This document shows positions 39,111 to 48,567 of a stretch of DNA of 64,000 bases, one piece after another. The translations under genes and the position numbers were made by a program. Each line of letters begins with the position of its first letter. Position 1 is the stretch's first letter. The DNA is from Phytomonas francai (lineage: Eukaryota > Euglenozoa > Kinetoplastea > Trypanosomatida > Trypanosomatidae). A model generated the notes under the pieces. That model made no database searches. It was not told the DNA's origin and saw nothing but the letters and a program-made list of their open reading frames with translations. The stretch lies in assembly GCA_001766655.1 (NCBI GenBank), contig MJCC01000001.1, forward strand, positions 1,970,364-2,034,363, read 5' to 3'.

Positions 39111-42100
39111 TTACATTTCCAAGGGCAAAACCAACGTACAGTCTTGTGGAAAATGCCACTGTCCACAGATAAAGCATCTTACAGGTGGCCCATCTTTTTG
39201 ACGGGATGCATTATTAGGGCAATATTTAGAAACATGGCCTGTTTCACCACACAAAAAGCAAGACTTGTCGGTTTTGAATGGCTGGTCTTCCGGAACCGTA
39301 ATAGCTGCGGGCTTCTGAGGTGTCCCCTCTGGTGGTGCTAACGCCGCTGTCGGCGCTGGCCGGGGCTGGTGGCGGTCGACAACAGTGATGCCACGCATAC
39401 TGGAACCTGCATCTTTGAGCAAGCGCACGATCGCTCGCACCACAACACTGCTGACCGAGTCCCAAGTCTTCGATGGGTCATTAATTTTAATGGTAAGGGC
39501 TGAATCTAACTGGTCCTTGAGGTACTTGAACAACTCAGCATCTTTGCTATTACAGCGGAAGGCCGTCAAGTCATCCAAGCAGAGCTTCTCGTACTTGGGC
39601 AGGTACTCCAGCACACCGCCACAAAAAAAGATGACTTGCAGCGGTGACACAAAAGAAACTTCGCGTAAAAACGTGCTGGAGGTCTTAATCTTGTCCAAGT
39701 AGACAACGAGCTGTGAAGGGAAATTGTGCTCCTTACTGATCACACTAGAGGGGTGGATAAGACATTGAGAGCCATCAAATGTGGTAAAAAACGGCAGTGA
39801 CGACTTCTTCTGACTATGCTGCCCGCTCGTTCGGCTGAGAAAAGCAACATTTGGATAGAGGCCCGCAACAAGACAGGCCAAAATGCACTGCACACTAGAG
39901 GAGTTGGTGTTGTACTTATCCCCTCCAGCCTCGTAAACATGATTATCTAACGTGACAAAAGGTTTGAACACAAATTTGGTATTGGAGGGCTTTCGATTCG
40001 ACACGCAGCCCTCGTCCAGGAAGCCCGCTTCGTATAAGTAACTCTCGTATTGTCTTTTGGTTAGCTGAATTTGTGTTAGAGAGGTGGGAGAGAGATAAGA
40101 CTCCATGCAAACTTTTCTCGCAGCCGTCATACCCTTATGAATTAGCGTGGACACCCACCGCCGATACGCGTACCATGAAGAGAGCTGATCAGATCCCTGT
40201 TCTCCTGAAAATGCGCGGCGGATCGTTTCGACCTCGTGGCGAAAATCCATCGAGGTGATGAAAGGTGATCGCGTCGCTAAACAAGCCGCAATGGTCAGAA
40301 CTGGGTCAAGGCACTGGAGTAGAGCACTATGTATAATCATCTTGCCCACACGCACATCCAGCGGCAAGTTGGCGAGGTGCTGACCAAGAGAAGTCAGTCG
40401 CTTCTCTACCGTGAGCGCACCCAGTGTGGTAAGTACCTTAACACTGCTGTGAATAGCCCTCTCCTCGGGCGGCGTTAGTGCCTTTTGCAGGTACTCCACT
40501 TCATTGCCAAGGTGCAACGCATAAATCTGAAGCACAAGGCTCTCAAGCGGCACTCGGTGCATTTCGCATAGTTGATGATCAGCAAATGACTCATACTGGT
40601 CCTTCGTAAAGAGACGGAAACAGAACCCCTCCCGCACGCGGCCCGCACGACCCTGTCGCTGGCGGCAGTTGGCTTTGGAAACATTTACGGTTACGAGCTC
40701 TGAAAGGCTCTTTCGTGGGTTGTAGCGGTTCTCCTTAACTTTCCCGGTATCGATGACGAATACAGCATCATCTATAGTAATCGAGGTTTCCATGATATTG
40801 GTGCCAAGAATGACTTTCCGCTTCCCGAGTGGGGGTCGCCGGAAGACACCCTGTTGCTCCGAAGAGGCAAGCGAACTGTGCAAGTTGTAAAAAATACACA
40901 CCTGACGAAGCTTTTCATCTGACTGAAGCTGCTCCATGCAGCGCTGAATTTCTGCCATACCGGGTAAGAAAACAAGGACAGCGCCGTCTAGTAGTATGGT
41001 AAATTCAATGTACCGCAGAATAAACTCAATTAGCTCGTAATTGATGAGATCGAGGTTCATCCGAGAGAGTGTGTCCAGGGTTGCAGCGGATGCATGCACC
41101 TTTTTCGAAAGTTCTTTCTGCAAATCCAGCTGCTTCAAATCCTCCTCTGCCTCGTCCATGTCAAGATTTAGAACGTTTTTGCGCATACTACGTTTTCTCG
41201 CTTCCTTATTTCCAGATACCTTCGCGTAGGGTGATCCGTCCTCCAAGCGGTAATGTACTGCAGGAATGATCTCCTCTAAATGCATCACCTCAACCGGATA
41301 AGTTCTTCCCTTAATGGCAATGATCGGAGCCCCACCAAAGTAGCGCGCAAAAAGATCTGAATCCATTGTCGCACTCATCAGAATCACTTTTAAATCATTC
41401 CGCTTGGTCAACAAATCACGCAGGAGGATAAGAAGAAAGTCCGTCTGGACGCTGCGTTCGTGAATTTCGTCAACCAGGACGTGACTCACTGAACCGATAA
41501 ACTTGTCAGATTGCAAACGCCGAAAGAGTACACCGGTTGTACAATAGGTTATTTGCGTTCGCTTAGAGATGCAGTTTTCTAGTCGAATAGAATAGCCAAC
41601 CAAACCGCCAACACCCTCATCACGCTCCTCGGCCACACGAAGGGCAACCGATGTGGCCGCCAGGCGACGTGGTTGGGTGCAAACAATATTAGCTGAACTC
41701 CCTTTTCCATCCTCACACATGAACTCATAGACGTACTGAGGAATTTGAGTAGTCTTGCCACTGCCCGTCTCGCCACTGATGACGACGACGTTGTGAGAGC
41801 GTAGCGCATTTTGCAATGTCGTGCGTGCTTCATAGGCGGGAAGTTCGTTTCTAAGCTTGCTGAGTGAACCGCTAACCCGCAGCTTTTCCCACGCATTCTT
41901 TAACGAGCTGTTCAGCTGAGGGTTCTCCGCAAGGAAGGTCGTCCGTTGTTCCTCCTCCACACTCGTCGGCCCTTCGATTGTCTGCATCAGAATCTTTTCA
42001 GGCATGGAAACTTGAACAAAATTTTCCTCATTGTCGTTGTCTGGAAGATTCTTTTTCCCCCCGGTAAGAGCGCCGAAAAACGCTTTGCGCTTCTCAGCCT

Positions 42101-43034
42101 CTTCCTGGGATTTGAGCACGCCTGTCGGCTTGGGATTCACGTTCGACGGAGCAGCAGCTACTTCAAGCACAATGCTTCCAATTGCATCCCGAACCGTCGA
42201 AACGAGCGGCAAAAGGCAAGTCGATGCCTGAAGTCCATTTATCGCCTCAATTGCTGGGTTCATAATCATCTGACGGGCTGCCGCAGGGAGGTCTTTCGTA
42301 CAGGAGGGATATACGGACAGGGTGTTTGTGTGGTCCCTCCGAAGCTGAAAGAAAATCGACGGAGGCTCAGCTGGGTATTCCGATGGAATTCTAATCACAA
42401 CAAGAATCGACTGTTCATCACCCGTCAAAAAGTTAAAAAATATCTCATAATCCTCTGAATTTGTCTCGCAAGGACCCTTCACAGTTACTAGTGAGTCGCT
42501 AAATAACTCTCTGAGTGTTTCAATTTCATCCCCAAGTATATCGTCGATATTTTCTTCATGAGCCACATCTGCGTATGCCTCCTCTCGAGAAAAGCTCGTC
42601 ATGCAATCAAACAAATCAAAACAAGAATTCAACAAAAATGGTTGATGTACACCTTCCTCACTCATCAATTCTGTAATGTTCGCAAAACTCGGGATCTCGG
42701 AGTTTTGAACGAGATCCTCAAGATATTTCATTACTAAATCTCGTGGAAAGCCAAGCGCCTCGAACAAAAGTTGAAGCGTCTCTGTAGGAGTCATCGGTGA
42801 ATTTTTGTGTAAAGTAATTCGGGTCCCAGACGTAGCATTAAAATGTCTTTCGGGAACGGGCACCGATCCCCCGCTTGCTGCGTGATGCAAAACATCAATA
42901 ATGAGATCTCGCTCTGCATTTGTAATAAAGGATGGTTCATTTTTTCGAAAAGGGGAACTTGCAGATGTGTTTTGATGTCCGCCTTTCCCTCGAACACGAG
43001 CAATTCGATTTTTCCTTTGACGATTGAGACCCAT
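39111..43034 (-). CDS. DExH-box RNA helicase, DHX57-like, with RWD and zinc knuckles
   Basis: 1307 aa. Residues 80-112 look UBA-like (LQLLFEALGFPRDLVMKYLED), and about 165-290 an RWD domain (EIETLRELF, IRIPSEYPAEPPSIFF). The helicase core has motif I SGETGSGKTT (420-429), TQPRR (453-457), DEIH (522-525) and SAT (554-556), then NIMETSITI and QRQGRAGR of motifs V and VI, followed by the HA2/OB regions of DEAH/RHA proteins. An insert of about 65 residues (610-675) splits the second RecA domain region. The end carries two Cys-His knuckles: C1259-x2-C-x4-H-x4-C, canonical CCHC, and C1287-x2-C-x3-H-x4-C, one residue short. UBA plus RWD plus DExH matches DHX57-type helicases; the C-terminal knuckles are an addition. 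Likely an RNA-remodelling ATPase; its target is unknown. Confidence 0.9.
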   Translation of the reverse strand: MGLNRQRKNRIARVRGKGGHQNTSASSPFRKNEPSFITNAERDLIIDVLHHAASGGSVPVPERHFNATSGTRITLHKNSPMTPTETLQLLFEALGFPRDLVMKYLEDLVQNSEIPSFANITELMSEEGVHQPFLLNSCFDLFDCMTSFSREEAYADVAHEENIDDILGDEIETLRELFSDSLVTVKGPCETNSEDYEIFFNFLTGDEQSILVVIRIPSEYPAEPPSIFFQLRRDHTNTLSVYPSCTKDLPAAARQMIMNPAIEAINGLQASTCLLPLVSTVRDAIGSIVLEVAAAPSNVNPKPTGVLKSQEEAEKRKAFFGALTGGKKNLPDNDNEENFVQVSMPEKILMQTIEGPTSVEEEQRTTFLAENPQLNSSLKNAWEKLRVSGSLSKLRNELPAYEARTTLQNALRSHNVVVISGETGSGKTTQIPQYVYEFMCEDGKGSSANIVCTQPRRLAATSVALRVAEERDEGVGGLVGYSIRLENCISKRTQITYCTTGVLFRRLQSDKFIGSVSHVLVDEIHERSVQTDFLLILLRDLLTKRNDLKVILMSATMDSDLFARYFGGAPIIAIKGRTYPVEVMHLEEIIPAVHYRLEDGSPYAKVSGNKEARKRSMRKNVLNLDMDEAEEDLKQLDLQKELSKKVHASAATLDTLSRMNLDLINYELIEFILRYIEFTILLDGAVLVFLPGMAEIQRCMEQLQSDEKLRQVCIFYNLHSSLASSEQQGVFRRPPLGKRKVILGTNIMETSITIDDAVFVIDTGKVKENRYNPRKSLSELVTVNVSKANCRQRQGRAGRVREGFCFRLFTKDQYESFADHQLCEMHRVPLESLVLQIYALHLGNEVEYLQKALTPPEERAIHSSVKVLTTLGALTVEKRLTSLGQHLANLPLDVRVGKMIIHSALLQCLDPVLTIAACLATRSPFITSMDFRHEVETIRRAFSGEQGSDQLSSWYAYRRWVSTLIHKGMTAARKVCMESYLSPTSLTQIQLTKRQYESYLYEAGFLDEGCVSNRKPSNTKFVFKPFVTLDNHVYEAGGDKYNTNSSSVQCILACLVAGLYPNVAFLSRTSGQHSQKKSSLPFFTTFDGSQCLIHPSSVISKEHNFPSQLVVYLDKIKTSSTFLREVSFVSPLQVIFFCGGVLEYLPKYEKLCLDDLTAFRCNSKDAELFKYLKDQLDSALTIKINDPSKTWDSVSSVVVRAIVRLLKDAGSSMRGITVVDRHQPRPAPTAALAPPEGTPQKPAAITVPEDQPFKTDKSCFLCGETGHVSKYCPNNASRQKDGPPVRCFICGQWHFPQDCTLVLPLEM

Positions 43035-43879
43035 GTCTAGAAGAAGGAAGAAAGGGGGAAAAAAAAGAGAGAAAAAAGCCTGCTATGGATTAAGAATTTT
43101 CATGCGAAATAATAATAAAAAGTCGTCATGTTCAATACCTCCAGCATTAAGTTACGGAATCTTGAACATAGGAATGGAGAATTTTCAAATGCTGCCTGGT
43201 TTTCACAAAACTGGAAAGATGAAAGAGGAAGAAAAGTGCAGTATAACTTAGTGTCTAGCATGGATAGCAAATACCACGGATAAAAATCATAAATAAAAGC
43301 ATATACGTGGGAAAGGAAAAGACATGACTATACTCCGAAAATGTGACTCTGCATGAGACACAGAGCCGCCAAATTAATGAAATTTATATAAACTTTTTGC
43401 TTTTAAAAATATACTGCACTAAGAAAAGTATTTCCACAAATTGGCTAAATGTTTTTGAACATAACGGTACTTTTAAATTTGCTGTAATATCAAGACAGGA
43501 ATGAATTTGGCTAATACTTCAGACCCATGAGATGCGATTTAAGCCCATTCCCTCAGTAAACGAATGATAACAGTACCGAATAACAAACCATTTTCTTTTC
43601 ACGGCAGTAACTGCAAGCCTTGAGGAAAAACAACCATTTTTCTATAAAGAAAAGAATAAAAACAGATAGCTGTCATTATCTAAGAAAAATGGGACTCATT
43701 CCTTCAAGAGTCTCCATACAGATTGAATTGAAACCTGTCTTGAATTCAGGGAGGAGGGAGAGAGAAAAAGGTTACTAATTCTAATCACGTATTGATTATT
43801 GATGTGCTTTCTGAAAATATTTTCTATGTGTATTCAGTTAATGTTCAATACTATAGTGTAGGCTTTAAACCATTTTAGA
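43035..43879. other. Intergenic, PIG-L to helicase
   Basis: No gene: every minus-strand ATG I checked in the right half leads to a short frame. Purine-rich plus-strand DNA at 43035-43080 gives a pyrimidine tract just before the helicase ATG. Confidence 0.5.
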
Positions 43880-44638
43880 TCATACTTGAAAAGGTTTCAG
43901 CTCAGAAAATTCATTAAGATACGTATACGAAGAGAAGATTACAAAGAGATAGCGAAACCATACCAACTGTGTGGCATGATTCATCATGGCATTCCAAGTA
44001 CAAAGAAGTGAAAATGGTGGGATAGAAATATAGAAATTCCTCCGATTACGATTCTCCTTTGAGAAAATTAAAGGGCCTAGAAGAGAAAAAATTCCTGTGT
44101 ACTTTGACGCAATGCCTCGACTACGGAGCTGCAGGAATAAAAGCCCAGGAGGCATGCTCTGCCGTAATTCGAGTGCACCATTATGAACCGCAATGTGATT
44201 TGGATGGCGTGATACGCCAAACTTGTCAAATGTAACCAATGTAGAAATGCCTCCATTTCTTCTTAGGTAGGAATCTACTTCCTGCTTGACAAGCGCATGA
44301 GGCCATCTTTCTTTTAAACCGTCTTTAAGCTCAGGATGATTTACAATTTTGATATTTCGTCTGTTAACACTAAAGTACCTCCCACTCTCGTAAAGCTCTC
44401 GCTCTCTTTGCTCGCCCTTACCCTCAGAATTACCGCTGGAGAAGCAAAGAAAGTGGCAAATAATGTTGTTGCTTCGTAAGTAATTAAGGAGTGGTGAGAA
44501 GAACATGGCCTCGTCATCAGGATGGGCAAAAATCAAAAGTACATCACCTTGAATGAGGGTGGGTGGAAGTTTTGACGCCTTGTACCAGCGGCGCAAGAAC
44601 TCCATCATGCAAATAAAAATGAGCAGCAAGAGAGACAT
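43880..44638 (-). CDS. GPI12: N-acetylglucosaminyl-phosphatidylinositol de-N-acetylase (PIG-L/GPI12)
   Basis: 252 aa, the same size as other trypanosomatid GPI12 proteins. An N-terminal membrane segment (residues 1-16) anchors it in the ER. The zinc-binding motif HPDDE is at 39-43 (AHPDDEAMFFSP), and the second metal-binding motif HPNH at 145-148 in GVSRHPNHIAVH; CFSSGNSEGKGEQRERELYES is the conserved substrate-site stretch. The enzyme removes acetate from GlcNAc-PI, the second step of GPI-anchor synthesis, on the cytoplasmic face of the ER. Its C-terminus ends in a membrane-proximal hydrophobic/aromatic region (about 225-245). Confidence 0.95.
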   Translation of the reverse strand: MSLLLLIFICMMEFLRRWYKASKLPPTLIQGDVLLIFAHPDDEAMFFSPLLNYLRSNNIICHFLCFSSGNSEGKGEQRERELYESGRYFSVNRRNIKIVNHPELKDGLKERWPHALVKQEVDSYLRRNGGISTLVTFDKFGVSRHPNHIAVHNGALELRQSMPPGLLFLQLRSRGIASKYTGIFSLLGPLIFSKENRNRRNFYISIPPFSLLCTWNAMMNHATQLVWFRYLFVIFSSYTYLNEFSELKPFQV

Positions 44639-44987
44639 CCAGTGATTTTCAATTTCTCTATGTATGGGCCTATTCTTTAATTTGCCAGATTATATTGGCG
44701 TATGTATCGAATGGCAATTCGTAAATTTTCCTCTTTTCTAGACGTGTTAAAAAAAAAAAATGATGAAGTAGATCATTCTAAACATACAATGCCATTCTAT
44801 ATTAAACAATACATTTGCCGATTTTATTTACACATAAACCACTGCAACACCTGGTACTATGATTCACAACGTTGAAGGTATATGTATATTAATGCTAAAA
44901 GTTTAAAATGTTATAGGAAAGCCGGATCGAAAGGAAAAATGCATTTTAAGGGATATAAAAAGACATGTATACACTCTCAATATCAGT
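44639..44987. other. Intergenic, PEX11-like to PIG-L
   Basis: AT-rich with an A11 run near 44750 (T tract on the minus strand), a plausible part of the PIG-L acceptor region. Confidence 0.5.
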
Positions 44988-45962
44988 TTAGCGACCGTAT
45001 GTCCATACTCGATAGACCGAGCATAATCCTGAAAAAAGTCCGGCAATACTGACAGGGCATTGATTATTCCAGTGGTAAATACCAGATAGAGCGACGAATA
45101 TGTCAAGCAACAATTTTACCTCGGTAACAAATATCCAGTGAAGCTCAAAATCAATCCACAGAAGTTTTGCATAGGAATCCACATAAACGACGTAATCATC
45201 ATCATCTCTCTTTTTTGTTTCTTCATGTGCATCACCCTTGTTATCCGCGTTATTCTTTGTCTTATCGTTGGCTTCTGAGAGAACCTTTCGTCGGTGCTTG
45301 TCGACCCTATCATACTTTGAGAGTAGTGAGAATGACTCTTTAGATATGATATGATCCACAACTTTATCATCTGACGAGGAATCTATCAGCCCCTGTGAAA
45401 GACGCAGTGTGTTCAGACACAAGTCAATAGCCAGGACGACAATACCACACTTGGTTGCAATGGATATCAACTTCCCGACAATAGATGAGTTGATAAACCC
45501 TTTCTGCACAAGAAACGCGGTGTCCTCGCAGAAGCATTTTATAAACATAAGAGATCGCGCAAACAAGTCAAGGAGCATTTGACCCTGTATGAAAAGTGGA
45601 AGCCACTTACCTCCACTCGAAGGAATATAAATTATCTCGGAAGCCTTAATTAATGTGATGCGGATTCGCTCAAACTCACCAAAGAAGCGGCCCAAACGAA
45701 AAAGTCTGCGGCTATTTAATATCGTCATAAGTATTTTCTCATTGGATGTGTATTTATCACCTGGTAGAAAGTTAGTCTGGAAAGTGACCGAATCCCACCA
45801 TAGTTGTATCCGCATCAGGTACTGAACCACTTTAAAAACCTTGTCGCGCCCTTGATGTGTTTGAAGAAGTTGCCTCAAGCGTTTCTTCGTCGTAATATCC
45901 TCAAACGGATTCCGCCCAAGGACGCGAAGTGGTTCGACTTCATCCCCTTTAATCATATTCAT
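44988..45962 (-). CDS. PEX11-family glycosomal membrane protein
   Basis: 324 aa. The N-terminal part has the PEX11 signature: HQGRDKVFKVVQYLMRIQLWW (near 36-56) and NSRRLFRLGRFFGEFERI (near 83-100), amphipathic helices that bend peroxisomal membranes. Hydrophobic stretches lie near 120-140, 170-190 and 290-310. Between them is a long hydrophilic, Lys/Asp-rich loop (about 205-260: NDKTKNNADNKGDAHEETKKRDDDD), larger than in classical PEX11, which recalls the PEX11 relatives GIM5 and PEX11-like of trypanosomatid glycosomes. It is expected in the glycosomal membrane, acting in proliferation or metabolite passage. Confidence 0.85.
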   Translation of the reverse strand: MNMIKGDEVEPLRVLGRNPFEDITTKKRLRQLLQTHQGRDKVFKVVQYLMRIQLWWDSVTFQTNFLPGDKYTSNEKILMTILNSRRLFRLGRFFGEFERIRITLIKASEIIYIPSSGGKWLPLFIQGQMLLDLFARSLMFIKCFCEDTAFLVQKGFINSSIVGKLISIATKCGIVVLAIDLCLNTLRLSQGLIDSSSDDKVVDHIISKESFSLLSKYDRVDKHRRKVLSEANDKTKNNADNKGDAHEETKKRDDDDYVVYVDSYAKLLWIDFELHWIFVTEVKLLLDIFVALSGIYHWNNQCPVSIAGLFSGLCSVYRVWTYGR

Positions 45963-46285
45963 GGTAAACCTCTTAAAATTGGAAAAAAGAAAAATACATC
46001 AATAATAATAAAAAAAGATGATAAGTAAAAGCTTTGTAAATAAGAAAAGTCACGTAGGAAGATGGCTTGGAGGAATTTTAAAACAAAGCGTAATAATAGT
46101 AAGAATAGCGTCATAAGTTACGGCAAAGGGGAAATTATAAATTTTCGGTCTTATTGGGGCAATATTCTCCTCCTAAAGGGGCTTCGGGGTGGCGTAATAG
46201 AGAACTTCACCCTACTCGCTGCAGTAAACATTGCCAACCCTACCAATTCGTTTATGCTTGAGCAGGCTAAAGGCTAGAGTTTTCT
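45963..46285. other. Intergenic
   Basis: Purine-rich plus-strand DNA at 45985-46030 is a pyrimidine tract on the minus strand serving the PEX11-like gene; no other feature. Confidence 0.5.
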
Positions 46286-48088
46286 TCACCTTTTATTCAG
46301 GCTTTCGCTTAGATTTAGCTCCGAACTAATCAACTGGGTTATAATCCACTCAGGTGAGAGCAATTGCAGGTGCTGTTTTTGACTTTCCGTAAACGACCGA
46401 TCTTTGAGTAGCTTCAACAACCTCCTGAAAGGACTTTCAGGCTTACCCAAGGTCTCGCTATTCACATCCTGCGCCTTTCGTATCTGATCCTCTCGCTGCA
46501 GGCGGGCCTTTGTAGCTTTGTCGACCTGCAAGCGGTAGACCAGCTTTCCGCAAAACTCGCGAGGCCCCACAAGGGCATCGGGATCGTCTGACTCCTTCGG
46601 CTCAAAAGGGTTTGGCGCCATCGCAAGCTCCGGCCACTGCGCCTCATCGACCGACTCGAAGAAGGCGGGAGCTGTGAAGGCGGGCGAGAGCCTTCTCTCG
46701 CTCGGAGCCTCAATGGATGGGAAGGACGGGTCCGTTTCGGACCGTCTGCGAGCCTCGTAGTCCTCGACGAAGTCGAACCAGTGGAGCTCGTCGGGGGCGC
46801 AGGGCAGGTAGCCGCCGACGCGGACCCGCTCGAGGAAGGACCGGAGCCTCGACAGCCCGAGCGCCTCGTCGCGGCGGCCCTCCGCCTTCGCGGGCGCGAG
46901 GCCGAGGCGGGCCTCCGTCCGGACGAGGCCGTTCCAGGCGGCGCGGCGCTCGCCGGCACCTCGCGCGGCGCCCTCGACGCGCTGCTCGGCGTAGCCGAGG
47001 GCCTCGCGCTCGCGGCGGCGCGCGAGGTGCCGGCGGGCGGCCGCGTCCTCGAGCAGCGCGGCGTCGCGGGCCGAGGCGGAGCAGCAAACGACGCCGTTCT
47101 CCAGCACCCGCGCGGCCATCGCGGCGTCGCCGACGACCACGTCCTCGCACGCGCTCCACTGCGCGTAGACCTTCCAGTCCTGCACGCCCTCGCTCGCCGC
47201 GAGCTTGCCGACCCGACGGAGGCGCCGGAGAGGCTCCTTGCGCGCCTCCGGGGGGGCGCGCGCGAGCGCCTCGCCGATCGCGCGCTGCAGGAAAAGGGCC
47301 TGGTCGGACGAATTCGGAAGACCGGTGTCATTCTTTTCATACATCACGATGTTGACAATGTTTCGAAGCGCAAAGGAATCACTTTGGATCGCGCGAAGCC
47401 CGGACAGGGCGGCGTCAAGCGCGAGCGCGTTATCCTTCACAGTGTCGAGCAAAAAAAGGCAGTACTCATACCAACAGGAGTCGTCCTCCGGTAGCTGCGC
47501 ACACATTTGACGATAGGCAAGAATCATCCGACGAATTTGTATCTCCCGTTCTAAAATTTCGCTCTCCAGAATACCTTTCATGGATTGAAGAAGGGCAATC
47601 CATTGTCGCCGCACCTCAATCCTATCCGAATCGCAACAGAAACGGACATAACGATCAGGCCATCGCTCGCACTCAAGAACCCGATCCAGGGCCTCACTCC
47701 CCTCATTGGCGTTTATCAAATCCACATCGTCGTACGCTTTGTATGCTTCGCAAAGAAGATGACGCTCGTAAAGCGGTAGGGATAGCCCAAGATGATAGAC
47801 TTCCAACCTGTTTTCGCGGTTTGAGCAACATCTGGCTGCCTCAATCCAAAGATGCACACTAAAGGGATCTAAACCCACGGCATGGACAGCCTCGAAAGCC
47901 ATTTCATCCGTTAAAGAAATGCCGGTTTCTCGAGCATACGCAAAGTAGGTTTCCCAGGCATCACAAAAGACTGCATCGTTAATCAATTTTAGAATAACAT
48001 CTTTTTTCTCCTCAGTTTCGAGTAGAGGGAAATCTCTTGAACTAACTGCGGAAAGAGGATTTCTGATTATCTCCTCCACTAAACTCAT
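46286..48088 (-). CDS. HAT-repeat RNA-processing protein, CstF-77/Rna14-like
   Basis: 600 aa. The N-terminal half is a series of HAT (half-a-TPR) motifs: DAWETYFAYAR, SVHLWIEAARC, RWPDRYVRFCC, VRRQWIALLQ, CWYEYCLFLL and DWKVYAQWSACE. These superhelical repeats occur in proteins of mRNA 3'-end cleavage (CstF-77/Rna14) and splicing (Clf1/Prp6 types). The overall length and a C-terminal part after the repeats with PNPFEP-type motifs make CstF-77/Rna14 my first guess, but a splicing factor is possible. The striking oddity is base composition: codons for residues about 255-450 (46745-47320) are almost all G/C-ending and encode Ala/Arg/Glu-rich sequence, while both flanks have ordinary AT-richer codons. 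The reading frame passes through intact. Confidence 0.7.
   Translation of the reverse strand: MSLVEEIIRNPLSAVSSRDFPLLETEEKKDVILKLINDAVFCDAWETYFAYARETGISLTDEMAFEAVHAVGLDPFSVHLWIEAARCCSNRENRLEVYHLGLSLPLYERHLLCEAYKAYDDVDLINANEGSEALDRVLECERWPDRYVRFCCDSDRIEVRRQWIALLQSMKGILESEILEREIQIRRMILAYRQMCAQLPEDDSCWYEYCLFLLDTVKDNALALDAALSGLRAIQSDSFALRNIVNIVMYEKNDTGLPNSSDQALFLQRAIGEALARAPPEARKEPLRRLRRVGKLAASEGVQDWKVYAQWSACEDVVVGDAAMAARVLENGVVCCSASARDAALLEDAAARRHLARRREREALGYAEQRVEGAARGAGERRAAWNGLVRTEARLGLAPAKAEGRRDEALGLSRLRSFLERVRVGGYLPCAPDELHWFDFVEDYEARRRSETDPSFPSIEAPSERRLSPAFTAPAFFESVDEAQWPELAMAPNPFEPKESDDPDALVGPREFCGKLVYRLQVDKATKARLQREDQIRKAQDVNSETLGKPESPFRRLLKLLKDRSFTESQKQHLQLLSPEWIITQLISSELNLSESLNKR
46745..47320. 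other. GC-rich block inside the HAT gene
   Basis: About 575 bases with very high G+C (for instance 50 of 60 bases in 46921-46980 are G or C), against well under 50% in the flanking parts of the same gene. The transition is sharp on both sides. Long frames are open on both strands here only because GC-rich DNA has few stops. Confidence 0.9.
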
Positions 48089-48307
48089 CGAATCTACTTG
48101 GGGCTATGCATGTGTTTGATGTAGGATATATAAAAAGTAAAGAAAGAGGGAAGAAATGCAAAAGTCCGTGAACAGTGAAAGAAATAGTATCTAATACATT
48201 GCATAATCCCTCTAGGCGTCACCCTCAACATTTCAATACATCCGAAGCGAAAAAAAAAAAAAAAGGAAAAGCTTTCATTGTCTGTCTTAGCGAGTGCGCC
48301 CATATGC

Positions 48308-48481
48308 TCAATTTTTTTCAGTATGCTTGCGATAGGAAAAGTACTTGGATGGTCCAAAGAGTCTCCAGTCGTTCTTCTCCATTAGCTTGGTATAATCTTG
48401 TAGTTGCTTCTCGAACTCAGCTTTACCCAACTGCTGCTGTAATCGCGGGATATGCTTCCTCACTGCCAAATCAATGGGCAT
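48308..48481 (-). CDS. Small conserved-looking protein, 57 aa
   Basis: ATG at 48481, TGA at 48310-48308. The sequence is hydrophilic and clearly protein-like: basic/amphipathic start MPIDLAVRKHIPRLQQQLG, helical KAEFEKQLQDYTKLME, then a DWRLFGPSKYFSYRKH tail with aromatic residues. It has no membrane segment. A near-perfect splice acceptor (TTTGTCTTTTTTTTTTCCATCTGTTTTAG) lies 54 nt upstream, which strongly supports a real transcript. The composition would fit a small mitochondrial or ribosome-associated subunit, but I do not recognise a family. Confidence 0.75.
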   Translation of the reverse strand: MPIDLAVRKHIPRLQQQLGKAEFEKQLQDYTKLMEKNDWRLFGPSKYFSYRKHTEKN

Positions 48482-48535
48482 GTGTATAATGTGATTTTTT
48501 TTTCAAAAAGGTCTATATTTAAATAACTTACAGTG

Positions 48536-48567
48536 CTAAAACAGATGGAAAAAAAAAAAGACAAACG
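48536..48567 (-). promoter_or_regulatory. Trans-splice acceptor for the 57-aa gene
   Basis: Minus-strand T-rich tract over about 48541-48567 ending CTGTTTT then AG at 48537-48536. Confidence 0.65.

Noticed and set aside
46460..47510. Several long overlapping ORFs on both strands
   Set aside because: They are open only because the GC-rich block has few stop codons; their products are simple Arg/Ala/Pro sequences, and only the HAT frame continues outside the block.
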